From positions 6,692,095-6,756,094 of the forward strand of contig OX457028.1 of the NCBI GenBank assembly GCA_949752745.1: a DNA stretch of 64,000 bases, in the 5' to 3' direction. The notes beneath the pieces are model-generated. The model made no database searches. It was not told the origin of the DNA and saw only the letters and a program-made list of their open reading frames with translations. Made by a program: the position numbers and the translations under genes. The stretch is from Protula sp. h YS-2021. Taxonomy: Eukaryota > Annelida > Polychaeta > Sabellida > Serpulidae. Of this stretch, positions 39,190 to 63,525 are shown piece after piece (the stretch's first letter is position 1; each line of letters begins with the position of its first letter).

Positions 39190-40010
39190 TTTGAATGATA
39201 CCTAAAAGCAATATTAGATATTAAAGTTATATATTTAAATCTTTATTAGTATCTAAAATTTGCCAATTTATTTGAAAATGGTATTCAGTAGATATGGTTT
39301 CCCATGACGTTCCGATACGCGACACCCAATAATATTGATTTTACATAATGCTCCAGTACGTTAAATCTTAGTTTAAAAATAGTTTCCCCTGAAACGTTTC
39401 GAAACGGTTCCACAAAAAAATGTTTTATTTTGGTATCCGAGAACATAAAGGTTTCATAAACGTCAATAAAACGTTTCAACCAAAAATGAGCCTTAAAAAA
39501 CGTTTCAATATTTACCGGGAAATTTAAAATTATTTCTTTCATAGTGATTATTTGCTTAGGATTACTTGATCGAGGCAAATAATATTCTTAGCTAGTGATA
39601 TAGAAAGAGCGTAAGTTGACCTTGTTATATTACCATATCATTTTATATAGTAATATAATAACTAAAATCATATGAATGATACCTAAAAGTCAATATTAGA
39701 TATTAAGTAATATATTTAAATTTTTATTAGTATCTAAAATTTGCCAATTTATTTGAAAATGGTATTCAGTAGATATGGTTTCCCATGCCGCTCTAATACA
39801 CGACATCCAATAATATTGATTTTTCATAATGCTCCAGTGCAGAAAGTTTGATTTCGGTTTAAAAATAGTTCCCCTATGAAACGTTTCGAAAAGGTTCTAC
39901 AAAAATGTTTTATTTTGGTATCCGAGAACATAAAGGTTTTATCAGTGTCAATAAAACGTTTCAACCAAAAAACGAACCTTGAAAAAACGTTTCAGTGTTT
40001 ACCGGGAAAT
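39190..40010. repeat. Long direct duplication, two ~330-bp copies
   Basis: Copy 1 about 39190-39530 and copy 2 about 39672-40010 share GAATGATACCTAAAAG, TATTTGAAAATGGTATTCAG, TTTTGGTATCCGAGAACATA and CGTTTCAACCAAAAA, with roughly 90% identity by eye. The second copy runs into the repeat at 40040. Probably two copies of an interspersed element. No ORF of note. Confidence 0.85.
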
Positions 40011-40039
40011 TTCTGCCTTTTTCTTCGTCTCTTTTTTCC

Positions 40040-40560
40040 ATGTGGATGGTTTGTAGGAAACTCCTGCAGGGGACGATGAAGTTTGGCACATGTGTAGGGG
40101 GTGACGAGGTCTCGGTGAAACCGCAATTTTTTGCCTCAAAGGTCAAAGTCAAGGTCAAATTAAGGTCAACGTTATTTTTTTCATAAAATGATTTCCAGAA
40201 AACTCCTCCTAGCGAAGCTTTTTATTTTGTACACCTATGGACAGTCATTAGGTCTCGGAGGAAAAGCAAATATTTTTGACATTGATATGAAAGGTCAAGG
40301 TCACAGTAAGGTCAAAATATTTCGGCCTAAAAGACGTTATATAAGAGGTACCGCGGTAACCTTGACCTCCTCCGTCATGGTCAAGGTCAAAAACCGTAAG
40401 ATGACCATTATCTCGAAAACGGTTGCAGGTAGAGGGATTCTGAGCCCTTGGACCTAAAAGACGTTATATATGAGGTACCTCGATGACCTGGATTTCCTCC
40501 GTCATGGCTAAGGTCAAAAATCTGAATTTAATTATTTGTGCCTAAAAGAGGTCACATTAT
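40040..40560 (+). repeat. Interspersed repeat rich in TCAAGGTCA
   Basis: Contains AGTTTGGCACATGTGTAGGG, then repeated AAGGTCAAGGTCA blocks at 40138-40170, 40290-40315 and 40378-40390, and ATCTCGAAAACGG. Same family as 27850-29010. Confidence 0.75.
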
Positions 40561-40729
40561 ATTTATTTCGTTGACCTCATTCAAAGGAATAATTCGGAAG
40601 GTGATAATTATGTGGAAACACTGAAAGATTTGTCTTTGACCAGATATATTGTGTCTCTGGCTTTCTGGCATTGCAAGTGGGTGTCATTTCGCTACGTGTA
40701 GCCACATTCGATCTAGTATGTAAATGAAT

Positions 40730-41220
40730 GCTAATTAACTATTTATGCATGAATGCGAAAAGCAACGTCTTGGTTGGTTGGTGTAATGGATATGAAGGAA
40801 TGTACCTTTGTGTATTTTTGCATGATTGCGAGGATCTATGCTATGCTGTATTTGTCTTTAATTGTGAAGGTCTGCCTCATGGTGTGTTGCGTATGGCAGT
40901 GAGGGTTTGTGTCTTTTTGTGTTTATGTGAAATTATGAGGGTTTGCGCATTGGTGTTTTGTGTGAATGGCAGGTGTTGTGTATTGGTGTATTTGCTTGTG
41001 GTTTTCGAGTCTCTGTTTGTCTGATTATGAGGTCGTGAGGGTGTGTGTCACGGTGTGTTTGTGTGTGATTGTGAGCGTCTGCTCGCTAGTGTCTCCTACG
41101 TTATTGTAGAGAATTGGAGTATTTCTGCATGATGGTGAGGCTCATGGTGTGTTTGTGAGTGATTGTGAACGTCTGCTCCCCAGTGTCTTCGTATTATCAG
41201 ACCGTATAACACGTGTTATC
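40730..41220. repeat. Degenerate ~50-bp minisatellite
   Basis: Loose repeats of GATTGTGAGCGTCTGCTC and GTGTGTTTGTGTG blocks. Open frames through it are Cys/Val-rich and not convincing. Confidence 0.55.
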
Positions 41221-41754
41221 GTGTTATCAGACCGTATATTGGCCGCAGGCTACTTCTGCTGGGAATGCTGGATGAGACCTGTACTATGGCCTCACCTGTC
41301 AATCATTTGCTCCTCGTTGATGTGGGATTTACTGGTGACTACAGAATGCATCGCACGTCTTCCTGGACTAAGAATCCTGTTTCCTTTGAAGCTGATTAGG
41401 AAATGAATATTGCATTAACTAAATGTTAATGATATTCTGTATTTCTAACACCGCTGAATAAAAATGTATGGGCATTTTAAAATTAAAACTACAAGGTGCT
41501 ATCTTACTGAAAATCTGAGCATAAATTAGCAGAGACTAAGCAGTTATATTCAGCGCTGCTGTTTATGGGATTTGAAAATATTTTCAAACATTACACCGGT
41601 GAATTATTCAAGTAGGCCTGCACAATTTCCCCCAAAATCTTTCTTATAATAAAAATATCTGACTTTATTAAAGTTAGTTATCAGCCTGATATTAATACTG
41701 CGTAAAAATAATTTATATTTAAAGACAACATGTAAAACAGTGAACACTGTATAT

Positions 41755-42180
41755 GAATTAGAAGTCAACAGTACAGCAAAATCACAAAGTTCACAAAGAT
41801 CAACAGGTGCAGCAATTCAACTAGCAAATTAAAAGTCAATAAGAACAGCATGAGTCAAGAGGATTACACAAATCACCAACTACCGCTAAAATCAACAACT
41901 AATGCGAAGTCAACAAGTACAATAAAGTAGAAAAGTACAGGAAAAGTCAACATAATCAACATGACATAAAGTCAACTTGTGCAGCAAGAGTCAGCATATG
42001 CACAAAAGGTTAACTTGTGCAGCGAAAAGCAACAAACATAACAACATTCAACAATTAGAGCTAAAGTCAAGAAAGTCAGCGAAAGTTGGCAAGTGCGGCG
42101 AAAGTCAGCAAGGAAAACGACTGCGCAGATCATTAGGAACTGCTAAAATCAACTAGTACGGCGAAATTCGCTCAGTAGAA
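41755..42180. repeat. Degenerate minisatellite (GTCAACAAGTACAGCAAAA-like)
   Basis: Irregular units of about 18-36 bp with AAAGTCAACAAGTACAG cores. The flanking 42181-42970 is AT-rich with no recognised feature. Confidence 0.6.
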
Positions 42181-42969
42181 AAGCTACCAGATATCTTCAA
42201 ACTTATAAGTAATAAGAACTGGGCTGCTTGAAATTACTTAGAAACAGATAATAAAGTACATTATATTTTAATTAAATAAATTTTATGTTTTGTAAACAGT
42301 GAATTACTTTTTTGCAAGTGTTTAGATACTGATAAAATTCAAGTAGGCTTTTTATCACCCACTTTACCGCTCTATTCATATAATAGGATGAAAACACATT
42401 ATTTTTTGGCTGGAGATCTATGTAAAGCAATATGTTTTAGACTGGAGATATATGTAACGCAATATTTGTAATCTGTAGAATATCATATAAAGTGTTCAGT
42501 TTTAATTGTTTTTATCCGTCAAGTTCTACAGAAACTTTTTGTAGAATTTCATTAAAGCACTCACCATAAAATAAAATAACACAAAGAAGCCCTCACATGC
42601 TCCTTGCTACTGTTTTATATCCTTTTTCTGTTGGCAGTTTTATTTAATATTCTCTATTGTGTGTGTTTTTTTTTCTTTTTCTTTATTATTTTTTAACATT
42701 TACTTGTTTTCTATTCTTGATTTTGCTGTTTTGGTTTTCAAGTAATATGTGAGATATATTTACACATAGATTCAACAAAATTTTCATTATAAGAAAGAGA
42801 ATTAAGCCAAAACCTTTTTTAAAGTATAAGCGCATTGTAGATTTCTTCTTTTTTGCATTCTTTAAACGGTATGCAAAATACAGATCATGATGCCTAAGTG
42901 CACATGTGAACACATTTTGTTTCTAAGTTGAATTCTTTCAAAAATGGCATTTGAGTGGATGATTCATGG

Positions 42970-42971
<2 letters not shown>

Positions 42972-43060
<89 letters not shown>

Positions 43061-43081
43061 TCTTTCTTTCTTTCTTTCTCT
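42972..43081. repeat. Microsatellite (CT)n-(TTTC)n
   Basis: About 87 bp of CT repeat followed by six TTTC units, downstream of transporter E. Confidence 0.95.
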
Positions 43082-43359
43082 TGTTCTTAAAACACGCATC
43101 CAATAATGTTATTCGTTTAATTATTTACATTTTATATTTTGTGCATCAAATGTTACTATTCAATAGATAATTATATGGCTACATATCGATTAAACGACGC
43201 AAGATAGATTGGAAGAGCTAGTTGCCAAAGAGTGCCTCGCTCTCATATGCCATTAATATGTCATGAAATAAGATATGAATACGATAATGCCAGCATAACA
43301 TTATACTGCTATCTAAACATGATTCAACGCTTCAAATCAACTCATAACTTAATTTTAGT

Positions 43360-49659
<6,300 letters not shown>

Positions 49660-50738
49660 AATAATACAAATACAGCGAGCAGTCTTAAATTAAACTAAAT
49701 GTTGCACATGTGGTTTTATGATATTTTTTATTATATTACTTTTTTATAATTTTAATATTATATTTTTCATTCCGGTGTACCGTATTAACAAAACGCCCTC
49801 CCAACAGAATTGATAATGAACAATAATTACACGTCTGTATCATTCACTTAAGCCATAAGCGATAAACTTATTTCGTTACTGATTGATAATGTTTCACTTC
49901 AAACTTTCAAAATCATCTTTTGTTTTGCTTTGCAGTAAGTCAATTGATTAAATGGATAGTAAACTTTATTTTTCATTTTTAGAGCTATTTAAAGTTAGTG
50001 TGTAATCCAATAAATGTATCCCGATAAGATAACATGGTGCGAAAACTTATCTGTTTTCAAGTGCTTTGATGAAAGAAGTACATTACTACGTTACGCAGAA
50101 ATTACTACACTGTGTGCTTAGTCGTTATCGCCGCTTCTGACATGCACTTTACATAACCCTGCTTTTCATATCGTTATTGAACTCTAGTAAATGTTAAGTT
50201 ATTTTTTACAGCAAAGATGATTATTGTGTGTGGTTTCTTCCCGTAAGTAGAGCACGCGGTTACGGGACCGTGTCAGTGTTTCTTCTCTTGTTATCCCTTT
50301 AGATTTAACATGCAATTACACAAAAACAGTAAGCTACTAGATCGACTTCGCTACTGAGTTGCGAAATTGATACTTGGTAACGAAAAATCACAATAATAAA
50401 GATTTAAAATATATAACGCTCCACATAAAACTTTGTTAAACGTTATGCTACCACACCAGTCGTTTGAACAAATATTCGAGAAAAATCAAAAGAAACACCT
50501 TTTAACTTTCTCTTTTGCAAAATTTCACGAATTAGTAAAAAAGTCAGCTTTTTAGAAAAGCAGATTTTGGATTCGCCAGACTGGTGAAAAGTTGTAAATC
50601 GCCAAAAAGAAATAATAGCATGTTTTCATCTCCAAAACTTTAGTGTTTCATCTATCAACAAAGTTTTATTGCAGGTAAAATGAAAACAGCTAAAGCCATT
50701 TTGCTATCATTACAGCTATATACACATATATAGCAAGA

Positions 50739-51038
50739 TCAAGACAGCACGGAAGCCCACATTATCCCCTTATTAAAATCAATTCGACTGTCAAGTAGCA
50801 ATGTTTTCACATTATCTCTTGCTAAATGTACCTTAGCTTTTCTTAAACTCTCTAAAAAAATATGCGACTTTTTTTTCTTACATGCCATGGCGGAACTGGC
50901 CATAAAAAACTTTCTTACAATATCAAAACAGACAACACAACACGGTACAATAAAATGTACCTCACAAAATAGTGATCTATATAACTTTTTTTCTAATGTC
51001 GCGCACATATTTTTTATTTGTATCTTTTTAAAGTACAT
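50739..51038 (-). other. Unrecognised 99-aa open frame upstream of transporter E
   Basis: Minus-strand frame containing SHIFLESLRKAKVHLARDN in the AT-rich 5' flank of transporter E. No family, signal or splice context. Probably chance. The rest of 49660-52110 holds no gene I can identify. Confidence 0.15.
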
Positions 51039-52110
51039 TAAACACGCGTGAAACTTACATATTCTATGCGCATATATATTTTAGCTATTTATCTTTAAGG
51101 TATATGCCCTCTAACAGTTGTAACGGTAAAATAACCCCCAATACAGCAAACTACCCCTTCCCTGCATCTTACAACAACTTGAGTGAGTGAAGCCAAGACA
51201 AAAAAACATCATTATGGAGAAATTTCGAACAAACAATATTGTCTTGAAATAACAATGATTACCAAACATTGAAATTCGCAATTCTTTTTCGTGATCAAAA
51301 CAAAGAGTGTGACGGATATGCTTCTGAGAACTACATGTTATTATAGTTTTGTCCACTGCAGCGAGAAGCACAAGCCCTGCAGCAATTACGCGGGTCGTCG
51401 CCAAGCCCTATGGTTCCCAAAGCGTGGCTTCTTTACCCCGGTTATTCATGACCGCAACAAACCAAATGGGTTTGCATTAAATATCAGTGTATGCAAAATC
51501 CATGGTGATTTATTATGTGATATGACGCAGCAGTGTTACTGCACCCCGCTACAGTTGTGTTACTGCTGGCAGTCGCCGTTGGTAACTGTAACATATGATA
51601 GGACATATGACTCCTCACAAGGCACGGCCAGCCTGTTGTGATTGAACCGTGAACAAACGAGGAGTAAGGCAAATGAGTTCAAGTCGTAGTCATCAGAGCC
51701 AATGCTCTGTTTGAGGGTAACGCAGCCCTGGGGTCTCTCCGAACGAAATGCGCAATGACATCGCTACCTTCGGGCAGTAGTCTTCTGCGTTGGTATGATA
51801 GTACTCTCCCCTGGTAACACTTATCAGCTTGTGTGCTACATGTGTGACACAAAGCGCGGGAAAGCTACCACTTGCGAAACGCTGTGCAGCACCTTCTTAT
51901 ACTCTCTCAGCCAGAAGGTAGGAAAGTGATGTGGCTGGTTGTTAAGCCCAAGTCTTTGCAAATCATTTGCCGCACCATGGGTGTATTACAGCCAAATGAC
52001 TGGTTTGAATCGCTTATCTGATTTGAAACACATCGCCTGATGTTGTTTGTGCTGACAGAAATTGTGCGTTTTCATCCAATTAAAATGGATTTTTGTTTGA
52101 ACAAATGTTG

Positions 52111-53868
52111 TAGCTGTTTAGTTGGATCGAATTGACGCTTGAAAAGTATCATCCATATCTTTTCTCACCCGTAAACTCATAGAATTTGATGACCCAAACT
52201 AAGTAAGGGTCTCCTATTCTTGAAATTTCCTTAACTGTCTGGTGCTCTCCTCTGTAAGTAACCCCCCACTGGAGGGGGTACCAGACTTGGGGCCTGTGTC
52301 CCGCTCGGCGTTTGAGAAGCAGACATGTCATGGGTGGGCACACTACCTTCACTCGGGTCCTGGAGTCTGAGGGGCGTGATGGTAGCCTTACTTTCCGCCA
52401 GATCCTCAATGGAGATGAGGGCGCCCCGTTTCATGGAACTGTCCCTGCTCCTGCGCGAGGATTTGTGAGACGGGGATTTCCTGCTTTCAAAGTCTGACAT
52501 GTCCATCGCTTGTGGTGACGCTAACTCATCTTGAAGCGGTGTGCCTGCCTCCGGCTGTTCCGATTCCTGTGCCGGGGTACCTTTTTAAATATTGCCCCAG
52601 AACAGTTTGACTTCTCGGTTGTGCAATTTCCTGTGCCGTTGTCTATTAATACTTTTCCACTGTTTCTTGTTGAGATGTGTGCAGATATCACACGTCACAA
52701 CACCATCACACTCTGGCTTGCCGAACCTTGCAGTACAGTCCTGACAGTAGTTGTGGGGGTCGTCTTTCAAGCCCTGGTGTCCGCAGCGTTCTTTCCTCAC
52801 CATGGCCGGCCGCTCATTTCTGTAACACACGAGGAAATTGCTGTTATTTACTCTGTAGTGCTGCTAGGCGGCGTCACAACACTAGGTTGGGCCCCTACCA
52901 TAAATTTCGTGGCGCCCCGAATGTGGGGCCACCGAAGTGTTGTTGGCCCTTTCGCGCTGGAAATGTGGGTCCCAAGCACCTGCTACTCCCAAGCGCAGGA
53001 AGGCGCCCGCGACCAAACTCCTAAATTCTCCAAGAAAAACCGCCCTGAAAGCTGCCAGCTACAGCCGTGAGTACGTAGGGAGGTAAACTACACACGCTGC
53101 GCACGAAAAGAAGCTCGCAGGAACGAACCAAACGGCAGAGAATCTAGGTAGGTTGCGGGCGCATTCCCGCTCAAAATGCAACTGCCAGCAACTTCCCTGT
53201 TTTAAGTAAATGTAAAGGGGTGGGTGCGAGGGGTGACTGCCGACCGAGTCTACCCCACTGTAAGCCAACTCTGAGGTGTTCGCTGGTTCAATAAAACGTG
53301 CTCTGCTCTCGACCCGGCGGTAGAAGTACATCTCTGCAGTGAGAGCGTGATCCTAGGCCGTGTCTTCAAAACTGGCCTTAGCCCCACTGCGCCGCAAATC
53401 ATTACTCAAGTTAGTGATCGTTACAGGTCTTCGGTTCGTGTGAAATGCTAGAAGGCGAAAGAAACGCCACTGCATAAACAACAAGACTTACCTATCACCA
53501 ATTATCGCTCCGATAAATGTCCAGTTCCGCTAACATCGTGGACGGATCGGGCCCTGACAACAGCTACACGTCGTTGGTGTTCATTGGAAACTTCTGCTGC
53601 AAACCTATCCTCTTGAATCTCAGAGGATCTGGGTGTAGGTCCTAAAAACTTCGAAGCTTCCACACCTAGACTGTTTGTTTACAGGCGTAAGGATGAAAAG
53701 TGACGTAAGTGGCGGCTGGGGGTTACTTACAGAGAGCACCAGGCAGTTAAGGAAATTTCAAGAATAGGAGACCCTCACTTAGTGTGGGTCGTCCAATTCT
53801 ATGAGTTTACTTGTGAGAAAAGATATGGATGATGCTTTTCAAGCGTCGGGTCGATCCAACGGCAGCTA
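52111..53868 (-). mobile_element. Inverted-repeat mobile element (~1.76 kb), GC-richer than surroundings
   Basis: Inverted repeats of about 150 bp at 52111..52267 and 53717..53868 share GTTGGATCGA, GACGCTTGAAAAG, CATCCATATCTTTTCTCAC and CTCCTATTCTTGAAATTTCC. The interior carries a gag-like reading frame on the minus strand and no recognisable transposase, reverse transcriptase or recombinase. It may be a deletion derivative of a DIRS-like retrotransposon, which have inverted termini, or of a long-TIR DNA transposon. A third copy of the terminal motif lies at 54590-54637. Confidence 0.75.
52231..52830 (-). pseudogene. Cys/His zinc-knuckle, gag-like protein of the mobile element, one in-frame stop
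   Basis: Two adjacent segments in the same frame (52830..52585 and 52584..52231) are separated only by a TAA at 52585. The first has Cys16, His18, His26, Cys29, Cys32, Cys41, Cys47, Cys50 then a Trp (CGH, DDPHNYCQDC, CDICTH, KKQW), a layout I associate with gag-like proteins of DIRS-type elements. The second is Ser/Pro/Glu-rich and runs into the left inverted repeat. No ATG opens the frame (it starts at GTG), so it is truncated or spliced. Family assignment is tentative. Confidence 0.45.
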
Positions 53869-54589
53869 TAAGTCATTTGTATGAACAAAAATTAAATTTA
53901 GAATAATTATAATGTCTTTTGTTTTCAATATAAAATAAAAAGTATGAATAGAAATGTCAGTCACTGACCATTTCACGTCACAAGACACTCCTCGAATTTC
54001 ATACTACAATGATTCACTCCGTTAAAGCAAATGACTAGGCCCAATTGATCCATAACTTTAAAAATCATGACTAGAAAACGAAAATTATGTTTAGAATTTA
54101 AAAAACGATAATTACTCGCAAACAGAATATACTGTACCAAATCAGTGGTTCAATCGAAACGCGCGAAATGAGTCAAAACTAATGACATACTGGCTTCTGT
54201 CATAACGATAGTGATCCAGTCAGAAATGTCGCCTAAAACGTTCGTTGCCATTTTTGGTCCTTATGTTTTCAAGGAAAGGGCATTTTTTTCTTCCAGTCCG
54301 ACATTTTGAAACGTTACAATGACGTGGTTACAATTAACGTCCTTGTGTAAGCGACTTTGTCGTCCTCGTGTCAGTTATGCAACTACAAATTAGAGCCGTT
54401 TTAAATCAGGTAAACAGTATTGAATTTGTGACGTAACAACGGCAACTAGCACAGCTTCAATAACGTTCCCTGGATACTCGTTTGTTCCGATCAATGTATT
54501 GTGTTCAGGACAGTGTATTGGTGAAAATTAATACACTCTAACAACCAAGGATGACGTCATCAACAGCGGTTTAAGGGCACAGAAAGGAT

Positions 54590-54640
54590 AGGATGACACT
54601 TTCCAAAGCATCGGATCGATTCAGCGGCAGCTGAAAGGCA
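54590..54640 (+). repeat. Solo copy of the 53.8-kb element terminus
   Basis: GGATGACACTTTCCAAAGCA then TCGGATCGATTCAGCGGCAG matches the right end of the element at 53829-53875 in order and orientation, then TGTATGAATAAAA follows as it nearly does there. Confidence 0.6.
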
Positions 54641-54644
54641 TTGG

Positions 54645-54900
54645 TATGAATGTATGAATAAAAAGCCATGGTTGTATGTATAACATGTCATGTTTGTATG
54701 AACCAAAATCATGCTGGTGAGAATAAAATGCCAAGTTTGCATGAATAAAAACCATGTTTGTAACAATAAAATGTCATGTTTGTATGAATAAAATGATATG
54801 TTTGTGAGAATAAAGTGCTATTTTTGTGTGAATAAAAACCATGTTTTTATGTATAAAATGCCATGTTTATATAAATAAAATGCCATGTTTTCAATGCCTG
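54645..54900. repeat. Minisatellite, ~30-bp unit (GTTTGTATGAATAAAATGCCAT)
   Basis: Eight or nine units with alternating AAAATGCCATG and AAAAACCATG, starting right after the solo terminus. Confidence 0.85.
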
Positions 54901-55025
54901 AAAACGGGGTTAACTAAAGTCAGGACTTAAAATTGAAAGACAATATTATGTTCGAAATTTAGAACCCAGACAATTTTATTTTCCAACATATTCAATCATA
55001 ATTAGGTCACTTTCTATTGTTGTAA

Positions 55026-55743
55026 CAGGTTTTGATTTCTAAGTCAAAACCTGTTTGAAATCGAGACTGTAAAAAAGAAAACCGTTTGATTTTTATTTTT
55101 ATTTACACATGCCTCTTCCTCCGACACGAAACGAAATCTTGTACTTTCCTCACAGTCATTGTTGTCTTCAAACTTTGGATACTCATTTTCCGTGTCGTTT
55201 TCAAATATATTTGTGTCGATCAGGTCAAGAGAGCGGTCACTCTCGGGTTTATCATTAGTCCCCTCGGTATCGATTTGTAACAGAATTTTGTCCATTGAAT
55301 CGTCACAATTTACATTTTCTTGATTTGTTTCGATTTGTGATATAAAAATGTCCGTGGAATCAGCACTATCACTTTGATTTAGAACCTGTGTTAAGTCGCC
55401 ATAAAAAACTGACAAAATCAGCACCATTTTCAATATCTTATATATTATCCATTATGTTGTTAGCCGTTTGGCCGCCTGTTAGAAAAGTCGATTAAATTGA
55501 TTCTACGTCAACTTTTTATAACGTGAAAGCAGCTTTTGATGTATTTCACACTTATTAATTGAATTAGCATTTGTCCAAAGTTTCCCTCGTTAACAAAGGG
55601 AGGTTTTGACTGACCACTTCTTGCTTGTAGAAAGTTCCCTACTAATGATTGAAAAACGGTAAATAATTCGAACACAGGTTTTGACTGGATTTTCAAAACC
55701 TGCGGGCTTCGCCCTTAGGTTTTGAAAAATCAGTCAAAACCTG
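55026..55743 (-). mobile_element. Small element bounded by CAGGTTTTGA / TCAAAACCTG, encoding an acidic 129-aa frame
   Basis: Both ends carry nested inverted CAGGTTTTGA motifs (55026-55054 and 55676-55743, the latter around GGGCTTCGCCC), as in hairpin-ended DNA elements. The minus-strand ORF 55433..55044 begins MKMVLILSVFYGDL and continues with many Asp/Glu (DDSMDKILLQIDTEG, FENDTENEYPKFEDNN). No catalytic domain is present, so the ORF may be a transposase N-terminus or an unrelated exon. No target duplication was seen. Confidence 0.45.
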
Positions 55744-55784
55744 GTTCTCATTATTTACCTTATTCTAGAAAAATAAAACCTCAA

Positions 55785-56005
55785 CCTCCTCCTACCCCTT
55801 TCCACCTTCTCTCCCCTTCCTCCCTCACCCTCTTCTACCCGCTCCCGTCTCCTACCCCTTTCCACCTACTACCCCCTTCCCCCTCACCCCCTTCTAGCCG
55901 CTCCCATCTCCTACCCCTTTCCACCTACTACCCCCTTCCCCCTCACCCCCTTCTACCAGCTCCCATCTCCTACCCCTTTCCACCTCCTACCCCTTCTCCC
56001 CCACC
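55785..56005. repeat. Pyrimidine-rich minisatellite (CTCCTACCCCTTTCCACC)
   Basis: Four units of about 60 bp, almost all C/T. Pro/Ser-rich open frame across it is an artefact. A poly-C run follows at 56087-56103. Confidence 0.85.
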
Positions 56006-56151
56006 CACCCCCATTCCAAATCCCAACAGTCATTTTTCCTATTCGAATCGATCCCTTTCCATCAGACACTCCCACCCCCTCCCCCCTCCCCCCCCCCCCC
56101 CCCGGAGGAGCCGCTGTGGACAGGTGGCACTCGGATTTATACGGCTGCTAG

Positions 56152-62252
<6,101 letters not shown>

Positions 62253-62312
62253 CTGCCCAGGAAAGAAATAAAATATTATAGACCAAGAACACAGAAATAA
62301 AACTTATTGGAA

Positions 62313-62659
62313 AACGATGTGGTGGTGGTGGTGGTGGTGTGTGGTGGTGGAAGTGGTTGTGACGGTGGTATTAGTGGTGGTGGTAGTGGTGATGTTGGTG
62401 GTGCTGCTGCTGGTAATGGTGGTGGTGGTGGTGGTGGTAATAGTGGTGGTGGTGATTTTGCTGGTAATGGTGGTGGTGGTGGTGGTGGTGGTGATGGTAG
62501 TGGTGGTGGTGGTGGTAGTCGTTGTGACGGTGGTATTAGTGGTGGTGGTAGTGGTGGTGATGGTGGTGGTGGTGGTGGTGGTTCTGGTAATGGTGGTGGT
62601 GGTGGGGCTAGTGGTGGTGATGGTGGTGGTGGTGGCGGGGTTGGCGGCGGCGGTGGTGA

Positions 62660-62690
<31 letters not shown>

Positions 62691-62767
62691 GGTGGTGGTG
62701 GTGGCGGCGGTTGTGATAGTGGTGGTGGTGGTGGTGGTGGTGGTGGTGGTGGTGGTGGTGGTGGTGG

Positions 62768-62798
<31 letters not shown>

Positions 62799-62853
62799 GG
62801 TGGTGGTGCTGGTGGTGCTGGTGCTGGTGGTGCTGGTGGTAGTGGTGGTGGTA
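62313..62853. repeat. (GGT)n trinucleotide array, ~540 bp
   Basis: GGT repeat with GAT, AGT, GCT and GGC variants. Poly-Gly, poly-Val and poly-His open frames are artefacts. It lies in transporter F intron 7, 60 bp upstream of the exon 8 acceptor in transcript orientation. Confidence 0.95.
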
Positions 62854-63032
62854 TAAATTGTGGTCTATTGTCATTAATCTCTTCTATATCTCATCGCAGC
62901 AGCCTCTATTCTCGTAATAATTCAGATAAATGAAGAGGAAATCTTGACTTCTAAGTGGGCTTGAACACAATCACTTATTAACGTCTAGTGGCGGTATAGT
63001 GGCGATCCAGGGGATACTTCAACAGGTACACA

Positions 63033-63117
63033 AAAGGGGGCCCTCTCAAAAACCGGTGTACAAAAGGGGGGCCTCTCAAAAACCGGTGTACAAAAGGGGG
63101 GCTTCTCAAAAACCGAA
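63033..63117. repeat. 32-bp direct repeat x 3
   Basis: Three copies of ACAAAAGGGGGGCCTCTCAA plus AAACCGGTGT. No coding support. Confidence 0.9.
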
Positions 63118-63289
63118 CGGCAATTGGGAACCCAGGGAAAGTTTAACTAGAATAGGAAACAAAAGTAAAACATGCAATCAATGTGAACTTGACTAAATTT
63201 CTTGACTAAATGTCATACGGTAAATTCTCCGTCAATGTACAGTAATACATCGTTGCACATAACACAGCCGTCTATGGCGACGTGGCTTA

Positions 63290-63525
63290 GTCGGCCATGT
63301 GTCAGTATCTGTCAGTATCTCTTGGCCATGTGTCAGTATCTATCAGTATCTCTCGGCCATGTGTCAATATTTGTCAGCATCTCTCGGTCATGTGTCAGTA
63401 TCTGTCAATATCTCTCGGCCATGTGTCAGTATCTGTCAGTATCTCTCGGCCATGTGTCAGTATCTGTCAATATCTCTCGGCCATGTGTCAGTATCTGTCT
63501 GCCATGTGTCAGTATCTGTCCGGAA
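63290..63525. repeat. Minisatellite, ~32-bp unit (GTGTCAGTATCTGTCAGTATCTCTCGGCCAT)
   Basis: Seven units or so, also readable as 16-bp halves. The remaining 63526-64000 shows no exon of transporter F and nothing else recognisable apart from a G-rich run near 63917. Confidence 0.9.

Noticed and set aside
53059..53331. 90-aa ORF in the GC-rich element
   Set aside because: No family resemblance, and it lies in the non-coding leader between the inverted repeat and the gag-like frame.
62307..62933. 208-aa Gly-rich and 179-aa Val-rich ORFs
   Set aside because: Products of the (GGT)n array.
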